A stretch of 64,000 bases of DNA from an uncultured Oscillospiraceae bacterium (lineage in GTDB: Bacteria > Bacillota > Clostridia > Oscillospirales > Oscillospiraceae): the NCBI GenBank assembly GCA_947629245.1, contig CANRDC010000004.1, positions 1-64,000 of the forward strand. The letters run 5' to 3'. The position numbers and the translations under genes are program-made. Shown here piece by piece: positions 27,483-35,995 of this stretch. Positions within the stretch are counted from its first letter, which is position 1; every line of letters begins with the position of its first letter. The notes beneath the pieces were generated by a model. It searched no databases, had not been told where the DNA came from, and saw only the letters and a list, made by a program, of their open reading frames with translations.

Positions 27483-28439
27483 ATGCCATACATTGTCATC
27501 GACCTGGAATGGAACCAGGCCATGAGCGCAAAATCCTCCGTTTTCAACCATCTGCCCATCCATCTGCGGGGCGAGATCATCCAGATCGGCGCGGTGAAGC
27601 TGAACGGCGACTTCACCCCCGGCGAGGAATTCCAGTGCGACGTGAGCCCCGTGTGGTTCCGGAAGATGCACTACAAGGTCAAAAAGCTCACCGGCTTCGA
27701 CAACGCCCGCCTGGCCCACGGCGTCCCCTTCCCGGAGGCCATGGAAAAGTTCCTGGCCTGGTGCGGACCGGACTGCACCTTCATGACCTGGGGCTATGAC
27801 GACAGCGGCATCATGGAGCAGAACTGCATCATCCACGACCTGGACATCGACTGGATGGGCCGGTGGGTCAATCTGCAGATCATCTACAATATGCTCACCG
27901 AGGACGAGGACCGGAACCAGAAGTCCCTGGAGACCGCCATGGAGCACTTCGGCATCGAGCAGACCCGCGTGGCCCACGACGCCCTGGGCGACGCTTACAA
28001 TACCGCCCTCGTCTGCTCCCGGCTGGATCTGGCCCGGGGCCTTGCCAATTATGAGGACCTGGTCCGCCAGCTGACCAGGCATACCAACGGCGGCGGACAG
28101 AACGGACCCGCCCCGCTGGAGCACTCCGTCTCCCCCGCCTACGACAGCCGCGAGGAGCTTTGGCAGGCCGCGGATCACGCCCGGGCCGTGTGTCCCGTCT
28201 GCGGCAAGGCGCTGGAGCGCACCGGCTGGGTCAGTCAGGGCGACCGCCGCTATATGGCCATGGCCACCTGCGACGAGCACGGCTCCTACCTCTGCCGCAT
28301 CCGTCTGCGCCACGGCGAGGACGGCTCCTGGACCGCCAACCGGCTGCTCTATCAGGCGGACGAGGACATGGTCAAGAGCTTTCAAGAGCGCCAGTCCCAC
28401 CCCCGCCGCAGGAGACGGAGCCGGAAAAAGCCCCAATAA
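27483..28439 (+). CDS. DEDDh 3'-5' exonuclease with C-terminal zinc ribbon
   Basis: The 318-residue protein has an exonuclease domain of the DnaQ/KapD kind: VIDLEWNQ (Asp/Glu), TWGYDDSGIM (second Asp region) and VAHDALGDAYNTALV (His and last Asp). In Bacillus KapD acts on sporulation control, but RNase-T-like proteins are equally similar. After residue about 215 a linker leads to CPVCGKALERTGW with CDEHGSYLC, a four-Cys zinc ribbon, and an Arg/Lys-rich end (RRRRSRKK), suggesting nucleic-acid binding. A good ribosome site (AGGAAGGA) precedes the ATG at 27483. Confidence 0.85.
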   Translation: MPYIVIDLEWNQAMSAKSSVFNHLPIHLRGEIIQIGAVKLNGDFTPGEEFQCDVSPVWFRKMHYKVKKLTGFDNARLAHGVPFPEAMEKFLAWCGPDCTFMTWGYDDSGIMEQNCIIHDLDIDWMGRWVNLQIIYNMLTEDEDRNQKSLETAMEHFGIEQTRVAHDALGDAYNTALVCSRLDLARGLANYEDLVRQLTRHTNGGGQNGPAPLEHSVSPAYDSREELWQAADHARAVCPVCGKALERTGWVSQGDRRYMAMATCDEHGSYLCRIRLRHGEDGSWTANRLLYQADEDMVKSFQERQSHPRRRRRSRKKPQ

Positions 28440-28450
28440 GATATGAAAAC

Positions 28451-28484
28451 GGACCTGGCGCAGACTGAAGTTTGCGCCAGGTCC
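28451..28484. terminator. hairpin terminator between the exonuclease gene and the giant surface protein gene
   Basis: A 12-bp perfect stem, GGACCTGGCGCA with its complement, lies between two convergent genes. T-runs are weak on both sides, so efficiency is uncertain. Confidence 0.7.
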
Positions 28485-28496
28485 TTGCTATATGCG

Positions 28497-31400
28497 TTAT
28501 TTCTTGTATTTCAGGCTGTTGCTTGCGGCGTAGCCGCTGAGGAACGTCTTTTTGTCGTTCATCACACACCGGACCGTGAACTGGTATGTCTTACCGCTTT
28601 TCAGGTACTTCGCCGCGCGGGTGTAGCTCGTCGCAGTTGTGGTGCCGATCTTCTTCCAGTCCCCGCCGTTCTCCCGGTAGTACACCGCGTATCGGGGCGA
28701 ACCCTTCACCGCGTTCCAGGTGACCTTGATGCCGTTGGATGCGGCGCTGATCTTCACCTTCGGCGCGGACAGGTATTTCAGGCTGTTACTGGCGGCGTAG
28801 GAGCTCAGCATAGTCTTTTTGTCGTTCTTCACACACCGGACTGTGAACTGATAGGTCACGCCGGGTTTCAGGTTCGCCGCTTTGCGGGTGTAGCTGGTGG
28901 CGGCGGTGGTGCCGATCTTGTGCCATGCGCCGCCGTTCTCCCGGTAATACACCATGTATCGGCTCGCGCCCGACACCTTGTTCCACGTCACCTTGATACC
29001 GCTGGCAGCGGCGCTGATCTTCACCTTCGGCGCGGACAGGTATTTCAGACTGTTGCTGGCGGCGTAGGAGCTCAGCATGGTCTTTTTGTCGTTCTTCACG
29101 CAGCGGACCGTGAACTGGTACGTAACGCCAGATTTCAGCTTGGACGCGGCGCGGGTATAGCTTGTCGCGGTGGTGGTGCCGATCCTCTTCCAGCTTCCGC
29201 CGTTCTCCCGGTAGTAAACCATGTACCGGCTCGCGCCCGACACCTTGTTCCAGCTCACCTTGATCCCGCCGTTGGTGGCGGCGGAGATGGTCACTGTGGG
29301 CGCGGCGTAGTACGTCACGCTCTTGCCCGTCTTGTCGTAGCTTCCGGCCGTGCCGCTCTTGTCAAAGGCCTTGACCGTGAAGCTATATTTCGTCCCGCTC
29401 TTGGCGCCGGCCCAAGTATAGCTGGTGCCCGTCACGTCCTCGATCTTGGTCCAGCTCGTCTTGCCGCCGCCCTTATAGTACACCCGGTACTTGGCCACGC
29501 CGGAGACTTTGCCCCAGCTGATCTTCACGCCGGAGGCCGTATTGCTCGCGCCGCTCAGCTTCGGCGCGGGGAGCAAACCAGGCGTCACGTTGATCGCGGC
29601 GGAGGCGCTGTAGGAGCCGCCCGCCATGGTGGCTGTGATCGTCGCCCTGCCGGGTTTGACAGCCGTTACCACGCCGTTTTTGACCGTGGCGACCGACTTG
29701 TCGGAGCTGCTCCAAACCAAGGTGTTGGCAGAGAGCTTCGTCGCATTGTCCATGCCGGGGTTGCGGAAATAATAGGCGGCTTTCGCTGTTTTGCCTGCGG
29801 CGATGGACGTGGAGTCCAGCTTCAGCATGGCGGAATAGGCATAATGCTCCGGGTACCATTGGGTCCCGGAACCGACGGGCGCCTCGTCGAATTCCTCCGT
29901 CGCGATCTGGACATTCGCCGTTACGGTCTTGTCCGCGGGCTTCGCACAGTTGGACGTATCCGTCCCCATGCCGAAGCACTGGACCCAGTAATAGACGCCG
30001 TTGACCACCACGCAGCCGACGCCAACGGTCGTGTAGTCCGCCGTCAGGATATTGGCCCGGTGTCCCTCGGAATTCATCCAAGACTGCATGGCCGCGCTGG
30101 GGGTAGCCTGTCCCGCCGCGATGTTTTCAGCGTACATCAGGCTGTTGAGGGACATACAGGACGAGCCGTCCGGACGGGTGTGGGCAAACAGGACCGATAT
30201 CTCGGCCGCCCGCTGCATGGCCGTCTCCAGAAGAGACTGGTTCATGACCAGCGGGGACAGGCCCTCCTTCTTTCTCTCCTTGTTCACGATGTCCAGCACT
30301 TCATAGGCGCTGGCGTAATTCCGCTTGGCCGATACGGCGATCTGCTCCACCTGGCGCAGACCGTTTCCGCCGTAGGGCTTGGTCTGCTCATTTTTGGCCG
30401 TGACCTTGGTATTGGGGTCAAACGAGCCGTCGGCCACATAGATGACGGAGGCGGGCAGCGTGATGGATTCCAGTCTCCAGCAGCCGTAGAAGGACTCTCT
30501 GTAAATATGGGTGATGCCCTCGTTCAGACGCACCTCGGTCAGCGAGTAGTCGTTAAAAAACGTCTGATACGGGATGCAATCGTTCAGACCCAGGCTTGTG
30601 AAGCTCTCCAGGTTGCCGCATTCCCCAAAGCAGCCGTTGCCGATCGACTTGATGTTGGCGGGCAGCGTCACGGACCTCAGGCTGTCGCAATAGGCAAAGG
30701 TCCTGGCGTCAAGCTCCTCCAGCCCGGTCCCGAAATCGATCGTTTCCAGCGAGGAACATTTTGCAAACATTTCATAGCCTGTACACTTGAGACCCTTTCC
30801 AAACTTGACCGACTTCAGAGAGGTGCACCCATAAAAGGCGAAATCATCCACCTTCGTCACGCTGTCGGGGATCGTCACCGACGTCAGCGCTGCGCCATCA
30901 AACGCGGATTCCCCCAGCTCGGTCACGCTGTTGGGGATCGTGACCTGCGTCAGATAGCGGTTGGTCAGGAATGCGCAGGCCCCTACTTTGGTAACAGTGG
31001 AAGGGATGGTGAAGCTCGCGGCAGTATTCCCGCTGGGATAGGCATAGAGCGTCTTGCCTCCGTCGGTATAAAGAACGCCATTCTTCGCCGTATAAACACT
31101 GTTTCCTGCCTCTACCTCATAAGCGCCGATCGCCGTGTTGAAAAAAGCGTTAGAGGCCATCTCTTTCAAGTTTTTGCCCAGTTTGAACGTCCGAAGCTTT
31201 GTGTTCTGAAACGCGTAGGTGCCGATGCTCACCGCTCCGGGTACGGATACCGCTGTCAAACCGGTACATTCCGCAAGCAGCCCTTCGGGGATCTCCTTCA
31301 CGCCGGAGGGGATCGAGAGGTTCGTCAGGGAGCTGCATCCATAAAATGCACACTTGCCCAGAGAGGTAACACTAGACGGCAGGGTAACGCTCTTGATCAT

Positions 31401-32468
31401 ACTGCACTCGACGAACGCGTAGTCCCCGATGTGGGTCACGCCATTTTTCACATCGACAGCGGTGATCTTCAGACTCATATTGTACCAGGGAGCGCCGTAC
31501 GCTTCAAAATCCTCCATGGCGCCGCTGCCGGAAATGGTGAGCGTGCCGTTGTCCGCCAGAGAATAGGTCACGCCATTTCCGCAGCTGCCGGAACGCAGCG
31601 CCACGGTCATGACCTCGTCCTCCGGGTCGACGACCTCCGGGTCCTCCGTGGCCTCGGGCTCCTCGGTGGTCTCGGGTCCTTCCGTGGCCTCCGGGTCCGC
31701 CGTGGCCTCGGGCTCCGCCGTGGTTTCGGGCTCCGCCGTGACTTCGGGCTCCGCCGTGGCTTCGGGCTCCGCCGTGATCTCCGGCTCCGCCGTTTCCTCC
31801 GGCACTACGATCACGATGGGTTCCTCCGGCACGTCGGGCTCTTCCGGCACGACGGGCGCCTCCGGCATGACGGGCGCCTCCGTGACCGTGGGCACTTCCG
31901 TCACAACGGGCACTTCCGTCACAACGGGCACTTCCGTCACAACGGGCTCTTCCGTCACAACGGGCTCTTCCGTGGCAACGGGCGCTTCCGGCATGACGGG
32001 CAGAACTGCCACGCCGTAGAGCGTCATATCCCCCGCGGCATAGATCGGTTCCTGCTCCAGGTCCCATTCCTGCGTCAGCTCTTCGTCCAGATACCAGGTC
32101 AGCGCATAGCCGCTCTCTTCCAGAGCCTGGATCTCCTCCGGCAGTTCAACGAGAGCGCCGGCGGCAAAGGTCTTTTCGACCGGCTCCCCCTCGGCTGCGT
32201 CCACCGTCAGCTGAAATGTGACAGTATACTCCGTCGGTGTGGGTACCTCCGTCACAACGGGCGCTTCCGTCACCACGGGCTCCTCCGTCACCACGGGCGC
32301 TTCCGTTACGACGGGTTCTTCCGGCACAACGGGCTCCTCCGGCACGACGGGCTCTTCCGTAATGACAGGCTCTTCCGCCGGGGCCGGCTCTTCCTCGGCC
32401 AACGCCGGGGCTGCCAGGGAAAAGAGCGTCGCCACTGCCAGAAGCATACATAGACCGCGCTTCACCAT
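28497..32468 (-). CDS. Giant secreted multidomain protein: P/E/T repeats, BspA-type LRRs, CAP domain, Big_2, four FN3 repeats
   Basis: The 1323-residue protein begins with a signal peptide (MVKRGLCMLLAVATLFSLAA, cleaved after ALA). Order of parts: Pro/Glu/Thr/Val repeats (about 25-77, units such as EEPVVTEAPVV), a short beta-grasp/InlB-like module (about 78-155), more P/E/T repeats (about 156-285), BspA-type LRR_5 repeats (about 290-700), a CAP/SCP domain (about 705-860, with FAHTRPDGSS and SWMNSEGHRANIL), a Big_2-type Ig domain, and four fibronectin III-like repeats to the end, three of them nearly identical. There is no LPXTG or SLH anchor, so it may be released or retained non-covalently. 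LRR and FN3 parts suggest host or matrix binding. Start ATG has GGAGG 7 bases upstream. Confidence 0.93.
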   Translation of the reverse strand: MVKRGLCMLLAVATLFSLAAPALAEEEPAPAEEPVITEEPVVPEEPVVPEEPVVTEAPVVTEEPVVTEAPVVTEVPTPTEYTVTFQLTVDAAEGEPVEKTFAAGALVELPEEIQALEESGYALTWYLDEELTQEWDLEQEPIYAAGDMTLYGVAVLPVMPEAPVATEEPVVTEEPVVTEVPVVTEVPVVTEVPTVTEAPVMPEAPVVPEEPDVPEEPIVIVVPEETAEPEITAEPEATAEPEVTAEPETTAEPEATADPEATEGPETTEEPEATEDPEVVDPEDEVMTVALRSGSCGNGVTYSLADNGTLTISGSGAMEDFEAYGAPWYNMSLKITAVDVKNGVTHIGDYAFVECSMIKSVTLPSSVTSLGKCAFYGCSSLTNLSIPSGVKEIPEGLLAECTGLTAVSVPGAVSIGTYAFQNTKLRTFKLGKNLKEMASNAFFNTAIGAYEVEAGNSVYTAKNGVLYTDGGKTLYAYPSGNTAASFTIPSTVTKVGACAFLTNRYLTQVTIPNSVTELGESAFDGAALTSVTIPDSVTKVDDFAFYGCTSLKSVKFGKGLKCTGYEMFAKCSSLETIDFGTGLEELDARTFAYCDSLRSVTLPANIKSIGNGCFGECGNLESFTSLGLNDCIPYQTFFNDYSLTEVRLNEGITHIYRESFYGCWRLESITLPASVIYVADGSFDPNTKVTAKNEQTKPYGGNGLRQVEQIAVSAKRNYASAYEVLDIVNKERKKEGLSPLVMNQSLLETAMQRAAEISVLFAHTRPDGSSCMSLNSLMYAENIAAGQATPSAAMQSWMNSEGHRANILTADYTTVGVGCVVVNGVYYWVQCFGMGTDTSNCAKPADKTVTANVQIATEEFDEAPVGSGTQWYPEHYAYSAMLKLDSTSIAAGKTAKAAYYFRNPGMDNATKLSANTLVWSSSDKSVATVKNGVVTAVKPGRATITATMAGGSYSASAAINVTPGLLPAPKLSGASNTASGVKISWGKVSGVAKYRVYYKGGGKTSWTKIEDVTGTSYTWAGAKSGTKYSFTVKAFDKSGTAGSYDKTGKSVTYYAAPTVTISAATNGGIKVSWNKVSGASRYMVYYRENGGSWKRIGTTTATSYTRAASKLKSGVTYQFTVRCVKNDKKTMLSSYAASNSLKYLSAPKVKISAAASGIKVTWNKVSGASRYMVYYRENGGAWHKIGTTAATSYTRKAANLKPGVTYQFTVRCVKNDKKTMLSSYAASNSLKYLSAPKVKISAASNGIKVTWNAVKGSPRYAVYYRENGGDWKKIGTTTATSYTRAAKYLKSGKTYQFTVRCVMNDKKTFLSGYAASNSLKYKK
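28508..29300 (-). repeat. tandem FN3-coding DNA repeats
   Basis: Three nearly identical units of about 267 bases encode the last three FN3 domains (segments such as YRENGG, then TATSYTR, then QFTVRCVKNDKKTMLSSYAA). The first 70 bases of the units at about 28766 and 29037 differ at only a few positions, so recent duplication or recombination is likely. Confidence 0.8.
31620..32400 (-). repeat. P/E/T-coding short tandem repeats (two blocks)
   Basis: Two blocks, about 31620-32010 and 32235-32400, consist of degenerate 15- and 18-base units coding for EEPVVT, TEVPVV and TAEPEA. They form unstructured stalks in the protein and are length-variable in principle. Confidence 0.8.
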
Positions 32469-32519
32469 GGTTGTTCCTCCTTCTTATGCTTGGATCATCT
32501 AACATGATTTTCCACGGGT

Positions 32520-32548
32520 ATAATACCCCCCCCGCCTTTCCTTGTCAA
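32520..32548 (-). promoter_or_regulatory. promoter of the giant surface protein with a G8 tract in its spacer
   Basis: On the minus strand TTGACA (32548-32543), a 17-base spacer, TATTAT (32525-32520). Eight G residues (plus-strand C at 32526-32533) directly precede the -10 box. The spacer is exactly optimal with eight G, so slippage of the tract would shift promoter strength. Confidence 0.75.
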
Positions 32549-32556
32549 GGACAAAA

Positions 32557-32585
32557 GACCCCGCCGCGATGTTCGCGGCGGGGCC
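32557..32585 (-). terminator. terminator of xerD
   Basis: A 10-bp perfect GC stem (CCCCGCCGCG with complement, 5-base loop) follows the xerD stop on the minus strand and precedes TCTTTTGT. Confidence 0.85.
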
Positions 32586-32601
32586 TGTAAGTCGATCTGA
32601 T

Positions 32602-33501
32602 TTACGCTCTGGGATGGGCCTTGGTGTACACATCCTTGAGCTGCTTTTTCACGAGCTGGGAGTAGATCTGGGTGGAGCTGATGTCCGCGTGGCCCAGCAT
32701 CTCCTGGATGGAGTGCAGGTCCGCGCCGTTTTCCAGAAGATGGGTGGCAAAGCTATGGCGCAGCGTGTGGGGCGTGATATCCTTCTCGATGCCCGCCTTC
32801 TGCTGATAGCTCTTGACGATCTTCCAAAAGCCCTGGCGGCTCATGCGCTCGCCGCTGACATTCACGAACAGCGCCCGCTCGCTGGGCGAGGCCAGCATCT
32901 CCGGCCGGATGAAATCCACATAGTCCTTCAGCGCCTTGATGGCCTTGGGATACAGGGGGATGGCCCGGACCTTGTTCCGGCCACGGCAGTTGATGATACC
33001 GGCGGACAGGTTCAGGTCCGACACGTCCAGGCCGATCAGCTCGCTGACCCGGATGCCCGTGGCGTATAAAAGCTCCAGCATGGCCCGGTCCCGATAGCCC
33101 TTCCGGTCGGTGCACTCCGGCTGGGCCAGCAGCAGATCCACCTCCTGGGCCGTCAGGATCTCCGGCAGCTTGTGGGTGGCCTTATCCGGCACCAGCTTGC
33201 CGGTGGGGTTGACTTCCACATAGCCCTGCAGCTTCATCCATATGTAAAAGTTCTTCAGCGACGCGATATTACGGGAAACCGTGGCCACCGACTTGCCCGC
33301 CTCCCGCAGATGGTCGATGTAACCGCTCACCTGCTCCTCGTCCGCAGTGACATAATCGCCGCCGTACTCCGCCTCCAGATGCTCCCCGAACTGGCGGATA
33401 TCCCGCAGATAAGAACTGAGCGTATTCTTCGAGGCCTTCTTCTCGTCCGCCAAATACCGCTCGTACTTCGTCAGGCATTCTGAATTCGTCACGCTGGTCA
33501 C
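32602..33501 (-). CDS. xerD: Site-specific tyrosine recombinase XerD
   Basis: The 299-residue protein has the SAM-like N-terminal domain and the catalytic domain with Arg (ATGIRVSEL), HTLRHSFATHLL, LGHADISSTQIYSQL (His and nucleophile Tyr). XerD-type recombinases resolve chromosome dimers at dif. Arrangement and length fit housekeeping XerC/XerD rather than a phage integrase; no attachment site or phage gene is near. Whether it is the C or D paralogue is not decided by sequence alone. Confidence 0.88.
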   Translation of the reverse strand: MTSVTNSECLTKYERYLADEKKASKNTLSSYLRDIRQFGEHLEAEYGGDYVTADEEQVSGYIDHLREAGKSVATVSRNIASLKNFYIWMKLQGYVEVNPTGKLVPDKATHKLPEILTAQEVDLLLAQPECTDRKGYRDRAMLELLYATGIRVSELIGLDVSDLNLSAGIINCRGRNKVRAIPLYPKAIKALKDYVDFIRPEMLASPSERALFVNVSGERMSRQGFWKIVKSYQQKAGIEKDITPHTLRHSFATHLLENGADLHSIQEMLGHADISSTQIYSQLVKKQLKDVYTKAHPRA

Positions 33502-33538
33502 GCTCCTTAAGTGTGCTTGACATAATCTAAGTGACCAT

Positions 33539-33567
33539 AATATAGTACAAATTCAGGATGTAATCAA
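33539..33567 (-). promoter_or_regulatory. promoter of xerD
   Basis: On the minus strand TTGATT (33567-33562), a 17-base spacer, TATATT (33544-33539), about 35 bases before the xerD ATG. Confidence 0.65.
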
Positions 33568-33681
33568 GTGTTTTTCGCAAAAAATGTCATTTTTGTTACT
33601 TTTAACGGACGTTATGTTAATTGAATTTTTAAGATAGTTACGTTTTGTAATTTATTCCCCGGCCATTTTACCGGGTTTTTT
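33553..33681 (+). ncRNA. candidate small RNA between xerD and the TIGR04086 gene
   Basis: On the plus strand TTGACA (33517-33522) and TATAGT (33541-33546, 18-base spacer) would start an RNA near 33553. A short stem (CCCGG/CCGGG) followed by six T at 33658-33681 would end it. Both neighbours are on the minus strand and the region is AT-rich with no frame. The stem is only 5 bp, so this is tentative. Confidence 0.3.
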
Positions 33682-33783
33682 CTACCTCTGGTGTCATTAG
33701 TTACAAGTTATGACGATATTTAGTGTTTTTGTAACCGCTTATGTACACCCCGGCGCAAGATAACGTATAGTTATTAATTTTGC

Positions 33784-34185
33784 CTAACGCCTCCGTTTCT
33801 TATGGGTATTTTGACGAATGGAGACCATCGCGCCGACCAGTCCGCCCAGCAAAACGGCGGCGGCCAGGACAACGAGCCACGTTCCAAAGGCGCTTTTGCT
33901 CCCGGCGAGGGCGCACAGCAGCGCCGCCAGCACCACATAGGCCCCGCCGATGGCGCCGCCGGTGGCCAGAGCCTCCCGGCCCCGGCTCTTGACGATCACC
34001 GCCGTGGGGACCAGCACCGACAGTCCCGCAGCCGCGGCGGCCGCCGCGCCTCCGGCGGTCTCCGGCAGCACTTCCTTTGCCTGCGCCCAGGCGATGGGCA
34101 GACACAGCAGCGCCGTCAGGACCAGCGCGCAGCCCAACCCGATCGCCACACAGACGATGAACGACCGTTTCTTCAAAAATGTCAT
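33784..34185 (-). CDS. TIGR04086-family membrane protein
   Basis: The 133-residue protein has four hydrophobic helices (starts SFIVCVAIGLGCALVLTALL) and a basic end (HKKRRR). It matches the Clostridial family TIGR04086 found beside yajC. Function unknown. It follows yajC at a distance of 77 bases, with a GGGGGGA ribosome site. Confidence 0.75.
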   Translation of the reverse strand: MTFLKKRSFIVCVAIGLGCALVLTALLCLPIAWAQAKEVLPETAGGAAAAAAAGLSVLVPTAVIVKSRGREALATGGAIGGAYVVLAALLCALAGSKSAFGTWLVVLAAAVLLGGLVGAMVSIRQNTHKKRRR

Positions 34186-34262
34186 AATGATATCCCCCCA
34201 GGAATCAGGCTGTTAAAGCCTATTCCCGAGGGGATGGAATGATTCTTATAAGTTTTGCGCCG

Positions 34263-34673
34263 TCAGTTCTGGGGCTCCTCGGTCTGCTTGCCCACGCTGG
34301 AGATGGCCCACTTCATCAGCTGGACCCGGACCCGGTCGTCGCTGGTCTCGATGACGATGGCGTTCTCGCGCACGTTGACCACCTTGCCCATGATGCCGCC
34401 GATGGTGGTGATGGTATCGCCCACGGCGATATTGTCACGCATCTGCTGGGCCTGCTTTTTCCGCTTGTTCTCCGGGCGGATCATGAAGAAATAGAACACG
34501 GCGATCATGACCACCAGCATGATGATCATGCTCATGCCGCTGCCAGCGGCAGAGGTAGCCGCGGCGGCGTCGCCGGAAGTAGTCGCGGCGGGCGCGCAGC
34601 CGCTCACCATGAGCGCGCCCAGCGCGGTCATCATCAAAAGGGCCAGGACCCTGGAAAAACGGGAAAGTTTCAT
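34263..34673 (-). CDS. yajC: YajC, accessory subunit of preprotein translocase, with a lipobox leader
   Basis: The 136-residue product has the YajC core: helix MIIMLVVMIAVFYFFMIRP then KKQAQQMRDNIAVGDTITTIGGIMGKVV. YajC binds SecDF. It is unusual in having a lipoprotein-type leader in front (basic start, helix, then MVSGC), so the helix may be preceded by a lipid-modified Cys. ATG 34673 has GGAGG 7 bases upstream; a longer frame to 34742 lacks one. It lies 40 bases after tgt, the common tgt-yajC order. Confidence 0.92.
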   Translation of the reverse strand: MKLSRFSRVLALLMMTALGALMVSGCAPAATTSGDAAAATSAAGSGMSMIIMLVVMIAVFYFFMIRPENKRKKQAQQMRDNIAVGDTITTIGGIMGKVVNVRENAIVIETSDDRVRVQLMKWAISSVGKQTEEPQN

Positions 34674-34713
34674 CTGTATACCTCCAAAAAAGTTACTTCT
34701 ATTATAAATGCCT

Positions 34714-35847
34714 TTATATCCTCGTGTCAAGAAGTTTGGCATATTTTGCCCGGTATGCCCCGAAAGTCCCGGCCTCCAGGGCGGCGCGGATCTCCGCGAG
34801 CAGGTTGTTGTAAAACCACAGGTTGTGCATCACGGCCAGCCGCAGACCCAGCGTCTCCTGGGCCTTGAACAGGTGCCGGATATAGCCCCGGCTGTAGCGC
34901 TTGCAGACCGGACAGCCGCACGCGGGGTCGATAGGGCTGTCGTCCATGGCGTACTTCTCGTTTTTCAGGTTGATGATCCCCTGCTTTGTGAACAGGTGGG
35001 CGTGGCGGCCGTTCCGGGCGGGCATGACGCAGTCGAACAGGTCCACCCCCCGCCAGACGCCCTCGATGATATTGCCCGGCGTGCCCACGCCCATGAGATA
35101 CCGGGGCCGATCGGCGGGCATGTATTCCTGCACCAGCTCGATGGTGTCGTACATCTGCTGGTGGGTCTCCCCCACCGCCAGGCCCCCGATGGCGTAGCCC
35201 GGCAGGTCCAGCTCGGCGATGGCCTTCATGTGCTCCACCCGCAGGTCCGGATAGATGCCGCCCTGGTTGATGCCGAAGAGCATCTGGCCGGGGTTCACCG
35301 CGTCCGGCTCGGCGTTATACTCGGCCAGGGCCTTTTTGCACCGGACCAGCCACCGGGTCGTCCGGGCGCAGGACTGCTCGAAATATTCCCTGGGCGAGGG
35401 GATCTTCACGCACTCGTCGAAGGCCATGGCGATATCGCTGCCCAGATTCGCCTGGATGCGCATGCTCTGCTCCGGGCCGATGAACAGCCGCCGCCCGTCC
35501 ACATGGCTCTGGAAGGACACGCCCTCCTCCGTGATCTTCCGCAGCCCCGCCAGGGAGAAGATCTGAAAGCCGCCGCTGTCGGTGAGGATCGGGCCCCGCC
35601 AGGTCATGAATCGATGCAGGCCCCCCATGGCCTTGACCAGCTCGTCGCCGGGCCGGACGTGCAGGTGGTAGGTGTTGGAAAGCTCCACCTGACAGCCGAT
35701 ATCCTCCAGGTCTTTGGCGGACAGTCCGCCCTTGATGGCGGCCACGGTCCCCACGTTCATAAAGGCAGGGGTCTGCACCGTGCCGTGGGGGGTCGTGAAC
35801 TCCCCGCGCCGGGCATGGCCCTCTTCCTGCTTCAGCAGCTTATACAT
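34714..35847 (-). CDS. tgt: tRNA-guanine transglycosylase (queuine/preQ1)
   Basis: Tgt exchanges G34 for preQ1 in GUN tRNAs. The 377-residue barrel has the active-site segment TDSGGFQIFSL (Asp), a second catalytic Asp region (FDCVMPARNGRHAHLFT) and the zinc site CGCPVCKRYSRGYIRHLF. It works after QueA-directed chemistry: tgt and queA are neighbours here, separated by 148 bases. Its own promoter is visible. Confidence 0.96.
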   Translation of the reverse strand: MYKLLKQEEGHARRGEFTTPHGTVQTPAFMNVGTVAAIKGGLSAKDLEDIGCQVELSNTYHLHVRPGDELVKAMGGLHRFMTWRGPILTDSGGFQIFSLAGLRKITEEGVSFQSHVDGRRLFIGPEQSMRIQANLGSDIAMAFDECVKIPSPREYFEQSCARTTRWLVRCKKALAEYNAEPDAVNPGQMLFGINQGGIYPDLRVEHMKAIAELDLPGYAIGGLAVGETHQQMYDTIELVQEYMPADRPRYLMGVGTPGNIIEGVWRGVDLFDCVMPARNGRHAHLFTKQGIINLKNEKYAMDDSPIDPACGCPVCKRYSRGYIRHLFKAQETLGLRLAVMHNLWFYNNLLAEIRAALEAGTFGAYRAKYAKLLDTRI

Positions 35848-35895
35848 GGCTCCCTCTTTCCCTCAATCGTCGTACTCTCGATCGTCGCAAAGGGT

Positions 35896-35923
35896 ATTGT
35901 AACAGATATCGCGGATATGTCAA
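35896..35923 (-). promoter_or_regulatory. promoter of tgt
   Basis: On the minus strand TTGACA (35923-35918), a 16-base spacer and TACAAT (35901-35896), about 50 bases before the tgt ATG. Confidence 0.65.
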
Positions 35924-35934
35924 TCGCATAAACA

Positions 35935-35954
35935 GACCGGGGCATGCCCCGGTC
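35935..35954. terminator. 20-bp perfect palindrome downstream of queA
   Basis: GACCGGGGCATGCCCCGGTC is a perfect palindrome, preceded by A-rich and followed by T-rich sequence when read on the plus strand (AAATTTTTTTG). For queA (minus strand) the downstream side is TGTTTATG. A terminator role is likely; direction is ambiguous. Confidence 0.65.
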
Positions 35955-35995
35955 AAATTTTTTTGTAACGAACCGGACCGAACGCCGTCTAACTG

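Noticed and set aside
31620..32400. Regular short repeats considered as a CRISPR array
   Set aside because: Units are degenerate 15-18-base codon repeats in frame with the surface protein, without unique spacers, and no cas genes are near.
28443..32453. A 1336-codon open frame on the plus strand opposite the giant surface protein
   Set aside because: Shadow of the repetitive minus-strand gene; low-complexity Arg/His/Gly content and no domain.
32602..33501. Tyrosine recombinase as a sign of a prophage or integrative element
   Set aside because: Length and motifs fit housekeeping XerC/XerD; no phage, conjugation genes or attachment repeats nearby.
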